Part shown: positions 42,677-52,910 of the stretch, piece after piece | How positions within the stretch are numbered: position 1 is the stretch's first letter | Layout: every line of letters starts with the position of its first letter | NCBI GenBank assembly: GCA_948567375.1 | Contig: OX419756.1 | Location: forward strand, 29,960,333-30,024,332 | From: Lunularia cruciata | Taxonomy: Eukaryota; Streptophyta; Marchantiopsida; Lunulariales; Lunulariaceae | DNA: 64,000 nucleotides | Reading direction: 5' to 3' | Program-made: the position numbers and the translations under genes | The notes under the pieces: model-generated | Told to the model about the DNA's origin: nothing | Seen by the model: the letters and a program-made list of their open reading frames with translations, nothing else | Databases searched by the model: none

Positions 42677-45600
42677 CTACCTTCTATGGTACATCTTCAA
42701 CTTATCATGGTTAATCCTATCAAAGTGTCTTCCTCCCAACTCCTTGAGATCATAGGTGTAATTGCCCCACACCTTCTCTACTATGAAAGGTCCAAAGTAC
42801 TTAGGCAAAAACTTCTTTTGCACTCTCTTGAATCGAATGGAATCAAACAACATTACCCAATCACCTTCTTTGAAAGGCTCCACCTTCTTCTTGCCTTGCC
42901 TCTTGTCATAGCTCTCCTTTTGTTTCCTTTGGGCTTGCTCCACTCGAACCATAGCAACTGCTCTTGCCTCTTCCAACTCCATGAGTTGATCCTTCCTTGA
43001 CTTCCCTGCATCACTTCCTTGTGCTTTCTTCAATCTCCTATGAATGCTTTGGAAGGTAGGAAGATCAAAGTGAATAGGTAAGGTAGACTCAATACCATAC
43101 ACCAATTGGAATGGAGAATATCCAGTGGAAGTCTTCATGGTTGTCCTATACTCCCACAAAACTGCATGAATCCTCTTGTCCCAATGATGTTTAGCCCCCT
43201 CCATTTCTGCATCTTTGGCCAACATCATGCACAAGGTCTGATTGGTTCTCTCTGCCAAGCCATTGGAATTTGGCTTATAGGATGTAGTTACTCTATGTGT
43301 GATAGAGAAATGTCGTAGCATGGCTGTAGTAATGCTTCCTGTAAACTCTCCTCCTCTATCAGAAACCAACTCCAAAGGGCATCCAAACCTAGTGATAATG
43401 CGTTCATAAAGAAATCTACCCACTTCATCTTCATTCTTGTCCCTCAATGGTCTAGCCTCAACCCACTTGGTAAGGTAATCAGTAACTACCACAATGTACC
43501 GATTGTTCCTTGGGGTTCTATTGAGAGGTCCTACAAAATCAATTCCCCACTTCTCAAAAGGTCCTAGCAATGGAATTGATCTAAGTGGTGGAGTGGATGT
43601 AGACTTTCTAGCAAAAGCTTGACAAACATGACAAGTTTTGCAATAATCAAGACAATCCTTGAAAATCCCTCTCCAATGGTAACCTGCATCTAGAATCTTG
43701 AAAGCAGTCACCTTTCCTGCAAAGTGTCCTCCACATACTAAACCTTCATGAAACTCCTTTATGAGTAGGATAGACTCTTCCTTACCCACTGCTCTTCGAA
43801 GTAGACCATCTGCTCCTTGGTGAAAAAGAATATCCTCCACCATTGTGTAAGGTCTAGATCTTGCTGCAAGGGCCTTCCTCTCCCTAGCATGCATCCCTTC
43901 TGGATAGTTACCTCTTGTCACAAAATCCACAATCTCCTTGTACTCCATTGGAATCTCTTGAGTGACTGAGATTGTCATGAGCTCCTCATCCGGGAAGGAA
44001 TCATCTACTGGCTCATCTCCATCATGATCATAGGCTCTAGATAACAAATCAGCATTTGCATGTTTCTTTCCTGGCCTATCCTCAATTGTGTAGTCATACT
44101 CAGACAAGAGTATCATCCACCTTGCTAGTCTCCCTTCAACATTAGGCTTGTTGAAGATGTACTTCAAAGCCTTGTGATCCGTGACAATTGTGGCTTTCCC
44201 TCCAATCAAGTAGTGTCTAAACTTCTTGAGACCAAAGATCACTGCCAACCCTTCTCTCTCTGTGACAGAGTAGTTCTTCTCTGCTGAAACCATCTGCCTA
44301 CTAGCATAAGCTATTGGATGATCATGCCCATCTTGGTCTAATTGACTAAGAGTGCATCCTATAGCTACATTAGAAGCATCAGTGTAGAGGATGAAAGGCT
44401 TACTCCAATCAGGTTTAGCAAGAATTGGAGCTACAACAAGGGATTGCTTGAGCTCCTCAAAAGCTTTGAGAGCCTCCTTGTCTTCCAAAATCACCATGTA
44501 ATCTACACCCTTCTTCATGTAGATGGTCAATGCATAAGCCTTGTTGGAAAATGAGAAGATGAACCTCCTATAGTACCCAACCATTCCCAAGAATTGGCGT
44601 AACTTTGTCAAGCTTGAAGGGAATGGAAGGTCTGAGATTTTCCTCACCTTCTCAGGATCAACTGCTATTCCATCCTTGGAGATGATGTGCCCCAAAAGTA
44701 GACCTTCTTCACATCCAAAAATGCACTTCTCTGGGTTGAGTGATGCATTTGCCTCATCCAAGCGTTGCAAGACTTTGATTAGGTGCTCAAAGTGCTCCTC
44801 CTTGCTCCCATAGACACAAAAGTCATCAATGAAATCTCTCACAAATTTCCCAATGAAAGGTTCAAATACCTTGTTCATGAACCGTTGGAATGTGGCTGGA
44901 GCATTGCAAAGCCCAAAAGGCATGACCTTGAAAGCGTAAGTTCCCCAAGGTGTGGTGAATGTGGTGAGTTGTTGATGCTCTGGTGCAATCTTTATTTGGT
45001 TATATCCACTATAACCATCTCCAAAACTGTACCTCTCATGACCTGCAACCTCCTCCAAGATCTCATCAATGAATGGCAATGGGTAGTAGTCCTTCTTGGT
45101 AACAGCATTAAGCTTCTTGTAATCCACACATACCCAAAGCTTGCCATTCTTTTTCTTCACAATGACAATTGGAGACACCCATTCTGAATTCTCCACCTCA
45201 AAGATAAATCCAGCCTCCTTGAGCTTATCAATCTCCTCCTTCACAACCAAAGATATTGGTGGGCTAATGCGACGTTGCTTTTGGCGGATTGGTCTTGCAT
45301 GTGACTCCACCTCTATCTTGTGCTCCTCCAAGGTGACTTCCTTCAAATCCTTGTAACTAAAAGCAAACACATGGATGAACTTGCGGAAAATCTCCTCAAA
45401 TCTCACCTTCTCCTCCTTGGTAACATTTGGGCCATACTTGAGGGTAGATAACCTTCTCTCTACCTCCTCAAGTGTCAATGGTGATTTATCTGGGTCCTTC
45501 AAAACCTCTGGCTTAGGTGCAAAATCCATAGCACACAAGGGATACACATCTGAATCAGATTCAGATTCATCCTCCTCTGTGGAAGTCTCCTCTTCCATGC

Positions 45601-45877
45601 TTGTGTCCACACCTGAAGCTCCTTCTTCAGAATCTGATTCCCAATAATTAGAAGATGGGGTATCTGAATGTGAAGTGTTGGTGGTGTTAGTCACAGGAAC
45701 AGTGACTCTATGGTTTGATGGCCCAATCCTCAAGTACCCTTTGTGCCATCGATCAGTTGTGCGTGCTGCTCTCAACCATGGCCTCCCAAGAAGTAACTCA
45801 TAGCTTGAATCCTTCAAGACTTGGAAAGTCATGAGATTTTGAACTCCCATAACTGAAACTACCACCTTATCCATCAC
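42677..45877 (-). CDS. pol: gypsy pol: protease end, RT, RNase H, integrase
   Basis: 1,066 codons open, in the same frame as the upstream gag-protease ORF and separated from it by one TGA and three codons. Residues 20-40 are the protease C-terminus (LLGRPWL). RT follows with D287 (SFGDGYSGYNQIKI) and FIDD at 349-352. RNase H begins LYTDASNVAIG (D500). The integrase zinc finger is H710, H718, C749, C752, and its DDE triad is D780 (GIDFVGP), D840 (SDRGGEF) and E876. The C-terminus has GPF...VEKVWGNYTYDL and no chromodomain. All catalytic residues are present. The first codon shown is GTG and the first ATG follows at once, but true translation probably starts in gag. Confidence 0.92.
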   Translation of the reverse strand: MMDKVVVSVMGVQNLMTFQVLKDSSYELLLGRPWLRAARTTDRWHKGYLRIGPSNHRVTVPVTNTTNTSHSDTPSSNYWESDSEEGASGVDTSMEEETSTEEDESESDSDVYPLCAMDFAPKPEVLKDPDKSPLTLEEVERRLSTLKYGPNVTKEEKVRFEEIFRKFIHVFAFSYKDLKEVTLEEHKIEVESHARPIRQKQRRISPPISLVVKEEIDKLKEAGFIFEVENSEWVSPIVIVKKKNGKLWVCVDYKKLNAVTKKDYYPLPFIDEILEEVAGHERYSFGDGYSGYNQIKIAPEHQQLTTFTTPWGTYAFKVMPFGLCNAPATFQRFMNKVFEPFIGKFVRDFIDDFCVYGSKEEHFEHLIKVLQRLDEANASLNPEKCIFGCEEGLLLGHIISKDGIAVDPEKVRKISDLPFPSSLTKLRQFLGMVGYYRRFIFSFSNKAYALTIYMKKGVDYMVILEDKEALKAFEELKQSLVVAPILAKPDWSKPFILYTDASNVAIGCTLSQLDQDGHDHPIAYASRQMVSAEKNYSVTEREGLAVIFGLKKFRHYLIGGKATIVTDHKALKYIFNKPNVEGRLARWMILLSEYDYTIEDRPGKKHANADLLSRAYDHDGDEPVDDSFPDEELMTISVTQEIPMEYKEIVDFVTRGNYPEGMHARERKALAARSRPYTMVEDILFHQGADGLLRRAVGKEESILLIKEFHEGLVCGGHFAGKVTAFKILDAGYHWRGIFKDCLDYCKTCHVCQAFARKSTSTPPLRSIPLLGPFEKWGIDFVGPLNRTPRNNRYIVVVTDYLTKWVEARPLRDKNEDEVGRFLYERIITRFGCPLELVSDRGGEFTGSITTAMLRHFSITHRVTTSYKPNSNGLAERTNQTLCMMLAKDAEMEGAKHHWDKRIHAVLWEYRTTMKTSTGYSPFQLVYGIESTLPIHFDLPTFQSIHRRLKKAQGSDAGKSRKDQLMELEEARAVAMVRVEQAQRKQKESYDKRQGKKKVEPFKEGDWVMLFDSIRFKRVQKKFLPKYFGPFIVEKVWGNYTYDLKELGGRHFDRINHDKLKMYHRR

Positions 45878-45886
45878 CCCTACTGG

Positions 45887-47503
45887 TCAAACTTGTTGCT
45901 TGTTTGCCATGCTCACCACAAATGTTGAAGGTCTTGAGGGTATCATACCCAACTTCTTCATCAACCTTTCTGACATGGCATTCACTGCTGATCCTCCATC
46001 AACCAATGCATCCTTGATGTTGTGACCATTCACTCTCACATCAATCTTGGAGGCATATTCACAAGCCTCCCATGGTGCTGGCTTGGCATCCACCACCCCC
46101 ATTGATACTGGAACTTTTGCCTTCTTCTTCTTTTTGCTCCTTGTAGAACTCAAACCACCTCTAAGCTCCTTTCTCAAGGTAGGGTTCAAAGCAATTAATT
46201 GGCCCACTGTGATGTTAGCCTTGTGACTACCAACATCCTCCAACACATTGTAGTTCCATTGTTGCTTTGAGATCAAGAAGTCCTCCATCCCCAACTTCTT
46301 CCTTGGAGTCTTTGTTGTTGATGGTGTTGAGGTGCGAGTGCTCCTAGTAGACATAGGAGTATCCTTGCTTGAAGTAAATCCTTGAGAAGAGTGAACATCC
46401 TCTGCAAAACGAGCTCTCTTCTTCTCTTGTGCCAAAAGCTCCAAATTAAGACCCTTGGAGTTTGAGCACTCTCCCTTCTCATACTTGCTCTCAACCACAT
46501 CTATGGATGCTATCCCCTTACCTTTGTTGGGATTAGGAGCCACTTGGGTTTCACTACCTCCCTCTTTCCCTCTATTGGCTCCCTCATAACCCCTTCCTCC
46601 ATGGTAAGTGGAATTTGGGCAATTCCTTTGGATATGGCCTCTTCCTCCACAACCAAAACAATTTCTATCATTGAAATTGTTGGCTGGTTGGCCTCCTCTA
46701 TATGGATAGTTTCCATAACTCCTAGGTCCTCTCCCTACATTCTGATCCACCTCTCTCTTCTCCCATAGTTGCACCACATTGATCTTGAGATCCGCAAGTT
46801 GTTCTGTGATGGTTTGGAGTGGATCTTTTGGTGGAGGTGCAAGAATTGGAGCAACTACTACTTGTGGTGCAACCCTTGTCACCAAAGTATCAGAAGTTCC
46901 ACCATACTTGTAGCCTTGAGGAGGATGCACAACCTCCTTCACCACCAAATCACTCTCATCCCCTTCCAAACTCTCCTCCATACGAATTGCGATCTTGATA
47001 GCTTCAACCTTGGAAGAAGGTTTCTCATATCTCACCTTGCTTCTAATTTGTGGTCTCAATCCTCCCACAAAATTCTTGGTGAGCATGGCCCCTATGCCAA
47101 TCATTGTAGTCTCCACATCATCCCCACCCTTCCTCAACACTATGCGAAATCTGGACTCCAACTTTTCCACTGTTTCCACATAGACCCTCACTTTCTCTCC
47201 ATCTCCTTGCTTGAGAAATGTAACCTCACTCATCAATCTCTCATAACTCTCATCAGGAAGAAAGTTCTCAATGAGTGCTGAAGTCAAAGTCTCCCAAGAC
47301 TCCTCTTCCCCCTCTCTCCTCTCTCTCTTTTGGTATTCTGACTCATACCATGTAAGTGCTGCATCCTCAAAGAAATCTGGTAATAATGAGGCCCACTCAT
47401 TCTTCCTCCTCTCATTGTTTCCTATGCAAGCTCTCTTGAAGTCTCTCACAAAGGCCTCCACATCTTCTCCATCCTTGCCAAAGAAAACCGGAAGTTTCCC
47501 CAT
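45887..47503 (-). CDS. gag: gypsy gag and protease N-terminal half
   Basis: 538 codons. The capsid-like region (residues 1-230) starts GKLPVFFGKDGEDVEAF. A zinc knuckle CFGCGGRGHIQRNC (C282, C285, H290, C295) binds RNA in this family. A Lys-rich stretch lies near 456-464. The retropepsin motif ALVDGGSAVN is at 499-508. The ORF ends in TGA at 45,887-45,889, inside the protease domain whose remainder starts the next ORF. The reading frame does not change across the stop. Confidence 0.92.
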   Translation of the reverse strand: MGKLPVFFGKDGEDVEAFVRDFKRACIGNNERRKNEWASLLPDFFEDAALTWYESEYQKRERREGEEESWETLTSALIENFLPDESYERLMSEVTFLKQGDGEKVRVYVETVEKLESRFRIVLRKGGDDVETTMIGIGAMLTKNFVGGLRPQIRSKVRYEKPSSKVEAIKIAIRMEESLEGDESDLVVKEVVHPPQGYKYGGTSDTLVTRVAPQVVVAPILAPPPKDPLQTITEQLADLKINVVQLWEKREVDQNVGRGPRSYGNYPYRGGQPANNFNDRNCFGCGGRGHIQRNCPNSTYHGGRGYEGANRGKEGGSETQVAPNPNKGKGIASIDVVESKYEKGECSNSKGLNLELLAQEKKRARFAEDVHSSQGFTSSKDTPMSTRSTRTSTPSTTKTPRKKLGMEDFLISKQQWNYNVLEDVGSHKANITVGQLIALNPTLRKELRGGLSSTRSKKKKKAKVPVSMGVVDAKPAPWEACEYASKIDVRVNGHNIKDALVDGGSAVNAMSERLMKKLGMIPSRPSTFVVSMANKQQV

Positions 47504-47738
47504 CTTAACCCCTCACTATCTTTCTTTTCTCTTAATTTTTTTTTTCTCTTTTCTTTTCTCTCACTCTATTACTAATAGAGTATATACATGACTAACACCA
47601 TCTGAGAATAATCCACTCTAGGGAACACAAAAGGTTCAGGTTGCTCCAAGATTTCTATAGCAACATCAAATCCTAGAGTGCATATTAATCTAACTCTCAT
47701 GGATAGTTTATCCATAAGTTGAAAGATTATCTCCATCA

Positions 47739-48236
47739 CTAATCTTGAGAACTAGCTGATGAAGGTGGTAGTATTTCTGTAGCTGTACTAAGACTCTCTC
47801 CAAGATCCTTCACCAAAGTTTCCAAAAGTGCTTTTACTCCACTACACTCATGTCCTTTTGGAAGTCCTTCAACTCCACAAACCTCACACAACTCCTTGGT
47901 CTTAGATCTTCTCCCTCCCAATCTTGATGAAGAAGGTCCAACATGCAAACCCAAGTCAAGTAAGCCTCTCTTTTCCCTCAATCTCTTGCTCTCAAAGGTT
48001 AATGGACATGAACTTGCCTTATGTCCCTTCTCTCCACATAGAAAGCACTTAGACTCACTCTTTCCTCCAAGTGGTGTAGGTTTTTGGATCCTCTCAACAC
48101 TCTCTTCAAATTCTATTGTAAACTCTCTTTTCCTCAAATCCACCCCTACAATCACCTCAAACCCTTGGGGAACCTTGCATAATCTCAATTTCCACTCTTG
48201 ATGACCCTCCATGTTCTCAAAGATGAATCTAAACAC
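47739..48236 (-). CDS. Extra zinc-knuckle ORF upstream of gag
   Basis: 165 codons open, with the first ATG at 48,212 giving 157 aa. It lies in sense orientation between the primer-binding site and gag. A CCHC knuckle CFLCGEKGHKASSC (C64, C67, H72, C77) is followed by a second Cys/His cluster CEVCGVEGLPKGHEC (C117, C120, H129, C131) and a C-terminal Ser-rich end. The second cluster is also intact in the diverged fragment at 26,940-27,000. Some plant gypsy lineages (Ogre/Tat) carry an ORF before gag, but I do not recognise this protein. An accessory nucleic-acid-binding role is inference. Confidence 0.7.
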   Translation of the reverse strand: MFRFIFENMEGHQEWKLRLCKVPQGFEVIVGVDLRKREFTIEFEESVERIQKPTPLGGKSESKCFLCGEKGHKASSCPLTFESKRLREKRGLLDLGLHVGPSSSRLGGRRSKTKELCEVCGVEGLPKGHECSGVKALLETLVKDLGESLSTATEILPPSSASSQD

Positions 48237-49050
48237 TCAAACATGCTTTTTGTTGATCTCAAACTTCTCATGCATGAGATCTCCACTCTGCAGAATTGAC
48301 CCTTCCTCACAATGTCACTCAAATCTCCCAACCAATATGTCACAGTCCTCTGAAATTTTCCACACTTGATCACAACTCTAGGGCGTCCCTCCCTGCAAAA
48401 TTTTAGATCTTTTCATCGAGCCATTTGGCCTAGACACCTTTCTATTCAGCACCCATATTTCAGATTTGGTCTAAAAACCACCCCCCTCACTTCAAAAACT
48501 CATAACGCACTGCGCAAAAATGATATCTCTCTAATTTTTGTGGCACCAGGTAGGATACAATGCACTGAATTCTCTTGGAAATGTTCAAGACAATTCACTA
48601 AAAATTGAAGAAATGGCAGACTCTGTACAATTTTCCAGAGAGCATGCAGTTGCGGGAGCACTTTACCCTATCAACTTTCAAAAATTCTAGCCCAGTGCGC
48701 ATAGAAGCTCTCTCAATACTTTCAAGTGTGCTAACTGAAAGATAACCCAAGCTATCATGTGTAGAAATCTCAAGTCCAAATCTCAAACTTGAGATTTTGC
48801 CCAAAATCACCTTAATCCCCAAAATCTGCAATCCACCTCACACAATCTCTCCAATTCCTCTCATGTGTACAAGATGTACAAAATCACCTCAAAGACATCA
48901 TAATGAACTACAGGGTATACAAATGGATCTTGGTTCTCTAACATAAGTTCAGCCCTCTCCTCTCCTAATGTTCTCTCCAAGTGAGCTCTCATAGCCTCCT
49001 TCTGCCTAATGTAGAATTGGACGCAGAACATTATCTTGCCTTCTAGAGAG
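48237..49050 (-). other. Untranslated leader of the gypsy element
   Basis: About 0.8 kb between the primer-binding site and the extra ORF. No long open frame in sense orientation. It is expected to carry packaging and translation signals that cannot be located by eye. Confidence 0.5.
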
Positions 49051-49068
49051 GTCCCGGCAACGGAACCA
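49051..49068 (-). promoter_or_regulatory. Primer-binding site of the gypsy element
   Basis: On the minus strand TGGTTCCGTTGCCGGGAC begins four bases after the 5' LTR. The leading TGG pairs with the CCA end of a tRNA. The tRNA type was not identified. Confidence 0.75.
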
Positions 49069-49072
49069 AAAA

Positions 49073-49751
49073 TGTGAGCCGGCCTGTCTCTCACTCAGGA
49101 TGAACCTCTGATGGCTATTATGGTAGCGCACCATGGACTAAGAAGGCAAGGAACCCCAACTCCATCATACTCCTCCAAGGCTAACACTCCAAGACTCAAG
49201 ACATTGCTCACTAGAGAACTCAATGAGAGAGAGATAGTTGCAAATGAAAGGATGATGAGTACCTCCTCACTCCTTGTTTATATACTTGTGAAATAGTTAC
49301 GTACCAAAGTTACTAATTACCGTAGTAACTCAAGTTACTAGACTAAAAGTCAAGTAAAGTCAAAAAGTAGAAAGGAATATCCATTCACATGGGCATATTC
49401 CCCTTATCTTGACCCAACCACTAAAGCAAGGATTCCTTCACATGGGCTATCCTTGGACTAAAGAAGAATCCAAAACAAAAAGGCTTGCGGGCCCAAGAGT
49501 TCTCAACTCTTTCCCCAAAGCCAAACACCTAGGAATAATACCAAGTCAACACACTAAAATCCAAAATAGTGGTGCTCATCTTTTCTACTTCCTCTAAAGT
49601 AAGGTCCCATCTATCTTAGCTATGACTAACTTTAGCTAACCATGACTAATATAGAACCATCCTTTATCTCTATATAAATAATATCTCTTAAGTACTTGTA
49701 ATACCAAGCTAAATATCACAATACCACACACATGCACAAATGGGTGTTACA
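49073..49751 (-). repeat. 5' LTR of the gypsy element
   Basis: 679 bp. It contains TATATAAATAATATC near 49,671 on the plus strand. The promoter would have to be read on the minus strand. It appears identical to the 3' LTR. Confidence 0.95.
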
Positions 49752-51532
49752 GATCGAGCTAGGATCCAAGAGACTACACCCTTGCTGGACCAAGAGCAAA
49801 TACGTGACCTAGTAGCTTGAGGAATGGACAAGTCAACTAAGAGAGAATGTGACATATGCTCACACTATTGCTTCATCAAGGAAGACTGTAAACCTCTAGT
49901 CTAATCTAATGATAGTGAAGCAAAAGATGGAAGGTCCTCATATGCCCATGGGGATAGACTATCTCTCGTTTGCCACAATAACATCTAGAGAGAAAAGGAT
50001 TCTTCCTCCATACTATCAAATAAGTTTCCAAAACCGGCCTATCAACACCCACAAAACAAGAGGAAAGCAGCGGTGCCGAGTGAGCCTAACTACCCAAAAA
50101 TACTATAGGTGTTGTCTATTCCATAGATAGCAAGCCAACCCTTCCACACAAGATTGGTAGATATGTTCGTCTACGTACCAAATCCACTGTCACATACTCA
50201 AATGTCCTTGGTCCAATAATATCACCAAAGACTCCTATAATCCTCCTATCAAAGGCTCTCAGATATGATAGGAAGGTCAAGGAGGGAAAACTATGTGGAG
50301 GAGGTAAGTCGATTGAAAACCAATACTTGAGGAGATTACACCAAATGCCACCTATGGATCTCCAAGTAATGTAAGGTCATCCACATGGAGAACATCCTCT
50401 ACAAAGGTAACATCTAAAAAGCGTGTGATAAAATCTTTGGATCCTATTGGTACCCCAAGAACTTGTAGTCTATTTTTTGATGTGATACACCCCTTTGAAA
50501 GCTCAAGGAAGGGAGGGATACCTAAAGGGGACCATGCCTTGCACTTTGACACTTGGACTCTCAATCCTACTAGATGTAGCTCACTAGTCAAGTGGTCAAA
50601 GGCCTGCCTAATCTGATCTATATGGCCCAGGATGTGTGTATCATCTGCCAAGGAGAGAAATACACAACATGACATGGCCAAAGTAGTAGATAAGAGAGCT
50701 CTAAAGTGAGCCATGGCAAATCAGGGTCCTCGTTAAGGATCTCTTTGATGTGTACCAATAGTTGACTCCAAGACAATGACTCCATCCTGTGAACAACCAT
50801 CATGGTAGTAAAGGGAAGTATGAGAGCCATAAAAAGACCACAGAAAAGGAAAAAGACTTGCCAAGGATCCACTAGCCTCCCTAAGATCTCTAAATATGGA
50901 TGTTTTTGAGACACTATTAAAATCATTTTCACACTCCACTTGTAGGACAGCCCACAATGGATGTATATCTAAGAATACCTTAATGCCTTTAGATATAGCC
51001 TCACATCCTCCAAGTGTAGCTCCTCAAAACTGATATGGACTAAGGTGCTGTCAAAATTGAGAACAATGTTGAAGGACAATGGTGCAGTTGACCAAACACA
51101 AGAAGATCTCTCTAATAGCAATTGGTAGAATGCTCCCAGTATCTTTCTCTATCACAAGAAGTTGACTAGCACCTAACACCTGAGTGAAAAACATAAGAAT
51201 GTCTCCTCTCACTACAACTATAGCCACCTGAAGCAACTTGGTAAAACCACTAGAAGGATCATCTACCTAAAAGCAATCTCTAAGATGCTCATACCATCCC
51301 TAACTAGCCTCTTGAGGAAAGGCAAGAGGTAGTGCACAATGCTTGTGCTAAAAGGGATCTATCAAAACATAAAGGTTGATCATGCTGATAATCTAAGATC
51401 TCTGGTGGTAATCCCTCTAATGCCATAGGATGTAGTGAGCATAGGGAAAAGATAGTCTCATCAATAGGACTAGCCAAAGACAAAGGGTGTAGCGCTCATA
51501 TTGCTCTACAAAACTCTTAGTGCAAAATTTGG

Positions 51533-52738
51533 TCTTGGGATTCTTACCTTCCATGGAAGCTTGCCTCCTATCCTTCTCTCCAAGTGCACACCTCATTGTC
51601 TCCTTGTCATGTCCCTTTATCCAAGCAGCCACCTCCATCTCTCATTGGGGGGTTTACTCCCCTATGCTTGGTTCTCTTGTGGCATTAGCAAATAGAGGAT
51701 TTGTTTCTTTGTTGAAAATGATGTCAAAGAGTACTTCTTATCCCTCCGCCCAATACCCATACCCATGTGAATGCATTTGATGCGGAGTGCAAGGTAGTTG
51801 GTACTACTATCCTCCTTAACCATTCAAAGGATATTAACAAGAAGTTCAATGAAAGATTTAGAATGGTCAGTCATCATTGCTCCTAGATCCTGAACTCTAT
51901 AGATCTTGAGTGTGATTCAATAGATGTTCAAGAAGAATGTAGCATTTCACACCTACTTATTATGTGCCAAGCTTGCTCTCAAGTATTTTCAAGGATGGTC
52001 CCATGGAAGAGGATCTTGGTGCCACCATGGTTGGAGAGCAAGACAAAGGAGAGAAAGCAAATGTGCAAGAAGGTGAGTCCAAGAAGAGGAAGAAGGTGCT
52101 CATAGCAACAACAAAGGCAATTGCTCCCCTCTCATCTTTCTCCCAAGACTTGGCTAACCATAGGGAAATGAGGACTATAACCTTAGACGCTAAAGAGATA
52201 TTTAGACTTGTTGAGATAGAAGCCACAAAAGTGGCCAAGATGGTAAAGCATAGAATGACAGTGGAAGTAGAGAGAATCAATATGAATGAGAAAATAGAAT
52301 TTGAGAAGATGGTACTCAACAAGAAGAGGAAGGCCAAATGTGAGAAACTCCACTTCAAGTAGAGGAAGGTTAGAGCCAAGCAAGTAGAGAGTATGACACT
52401 AGAATCAGCCAAAGTTGAAAAGTCTCCTTAGGAAATCAAAGGCATAATGAGTATTTTCCTTGAGAAGAAATGCCCTTAGGATGAATCTACCTATGGAAGC
52501 TAAGATGATGATAATTCCAATCTTTGTAAAATGAGCCAAATTACAATGGATGACCTCCAAATACCAACTGTGTGCTTCAGCTGACATAGGATTAATTTAA
52601 GTAGAGGGAGCATCTTTGTATACAATATTCAGAAAAGTAACAAGCTCAATAAGTTCTTGTAGGTGATCACAATTGATGAGATGTCTCAACAAGAATGTGA
52701 TGTTTGTTCACCATCTTCTTTAAATATATTCACCTGGC
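51533..52738. other. Flank of unit 2 and unassigned repeat
   Basis: 51,533-51,900 pairs with 28,469-28,830. The remainder has one open stretch on the plus strand (listed separately) and no other recognised feature. Confidence 0.45.
51964..52362 (+). CDS. Hypothetical charged, coiled-coil-like ORF
   Basis: 132 codons, very rich in Lys and Glu (for example ESKKRKKVLIATTK and KIEFEKMVLNKKRKAKCEKL), probably helical. Similar charged tails occur in proteins of DNA transposons and in host nuclear proteins, but no diagnostic motif is present. The frame upstream is broken, so it may be the end of a decayed gene. I do not assign a function. Confidence 0.3.
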   Translation: MPSLLSSIFKDGPMEEDLGATMVGEQDKGEKANVQEGESKKRKKVLIATTKAIAPLSSFSQDLANHREMRTITLDAKEIFRLVEIEATKVAKMVKHRMTVEVERINMNEKIEFEKMVLNKKRKAKCEKLHFK

Positions 52739-52808
52739 TGTAACAATATGGAATTTAATGACAAAGTTAATAGGGCTAACAAAGTAGAAAATAAGACAAA
52801 TTAGCCAA

Positions 52809-52821
52809 GAATATTCTAGAA
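52809..52821. promoter_or_regulatory. Perfect three-unit heat-shock element
   Basis: GAATATTCTAGAA fits nGAAnnTTCnnGAAn exactly. It lies about 240 bp upstream of the TATA-like TATAAATA in the LTR. Confidence 0.6.
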
Positions 52822-52892
52822 GTATCCAAGAAGCTTCTTGGGAAGCTTCTCGGCTAGCTTAGGTTGCACCCCAAGTAGATAGCTTCTAGGAA

Positions 52893-52910
52893 GAAGCTTC
52901 TAGAAGCTTC
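52893..52910. promoter_or_regulatory. Perfect four-unit heat-shock element
   Basis: GAAGCTTCTAGAAGCTTC is four alternating GAA/TTC units with correct two-base spacing. Further two-unit sites are at 52,944-52,951 and 52,965-52,972. Binding by heat-shock factor is inferred from the consensus only. Confidence 0.65.

Larger units (their letters stand above)
41950..49751 (-). mobile_element. Young Ty3/gypsy LTR retrotransposon, about 7.8 kb
   Basis: A structurally complete element on the minus strand: LTRs of 679 bp each, a primer-binding site, a leader with an extra ORF, gag-protease, pol and a polypurine tract. The LTRs read as identical. GATC flanks both ends (41,946-41,949 and 49,752-49,755). 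The RLE copy at 18,050-18,080 shows the empty-site sequence with GATC once. The order PR-RT-RNase H-integrase identifies Ty3/gypsy. No chromodomain is visible at the C-terminus. One in-frame TGA separates gag-protease from pol. Confidence 0.95.
41068..51516 (-). mobile_element. RLE retrotransposon (unit 2 copy), split by a gypsy element
   Basis: The two parts, 41,068-41,949 and 49,752-51,516, together match 25,365-28,452. The 3' tail has a local duplication (CATAGAAAACACCAATG twice, about 41,084-41,122). Flanking target duplications are TTACTGCAAAATTTGG at 41,052 and TTAGTGCAAAATTTGG at 51,517. Stops are present throughout; RT pieces at 50,352-50,957 include ALADDTHI-like and FRDLREASGSLASL motifs. 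Confidence 0.8.
29465..51900 (+). repeat. Segmental duplication, unit 2
   Basis: Collinear partner of 3,860-28,830 (landmarks given there). It lacks the 4.8 kb block, the near full-length RLE element and the truncated RLE element of unit 1. It has gained a gypsy element at 41,950-49,751 and a 70-bp tail at 34,914. Confidence 0.85.

Noticed and set aside
42617-47591. Several plus-strand frames across the gypsy element
   Set aside because: They are antisense shadows of the minus-strand gag and pol.
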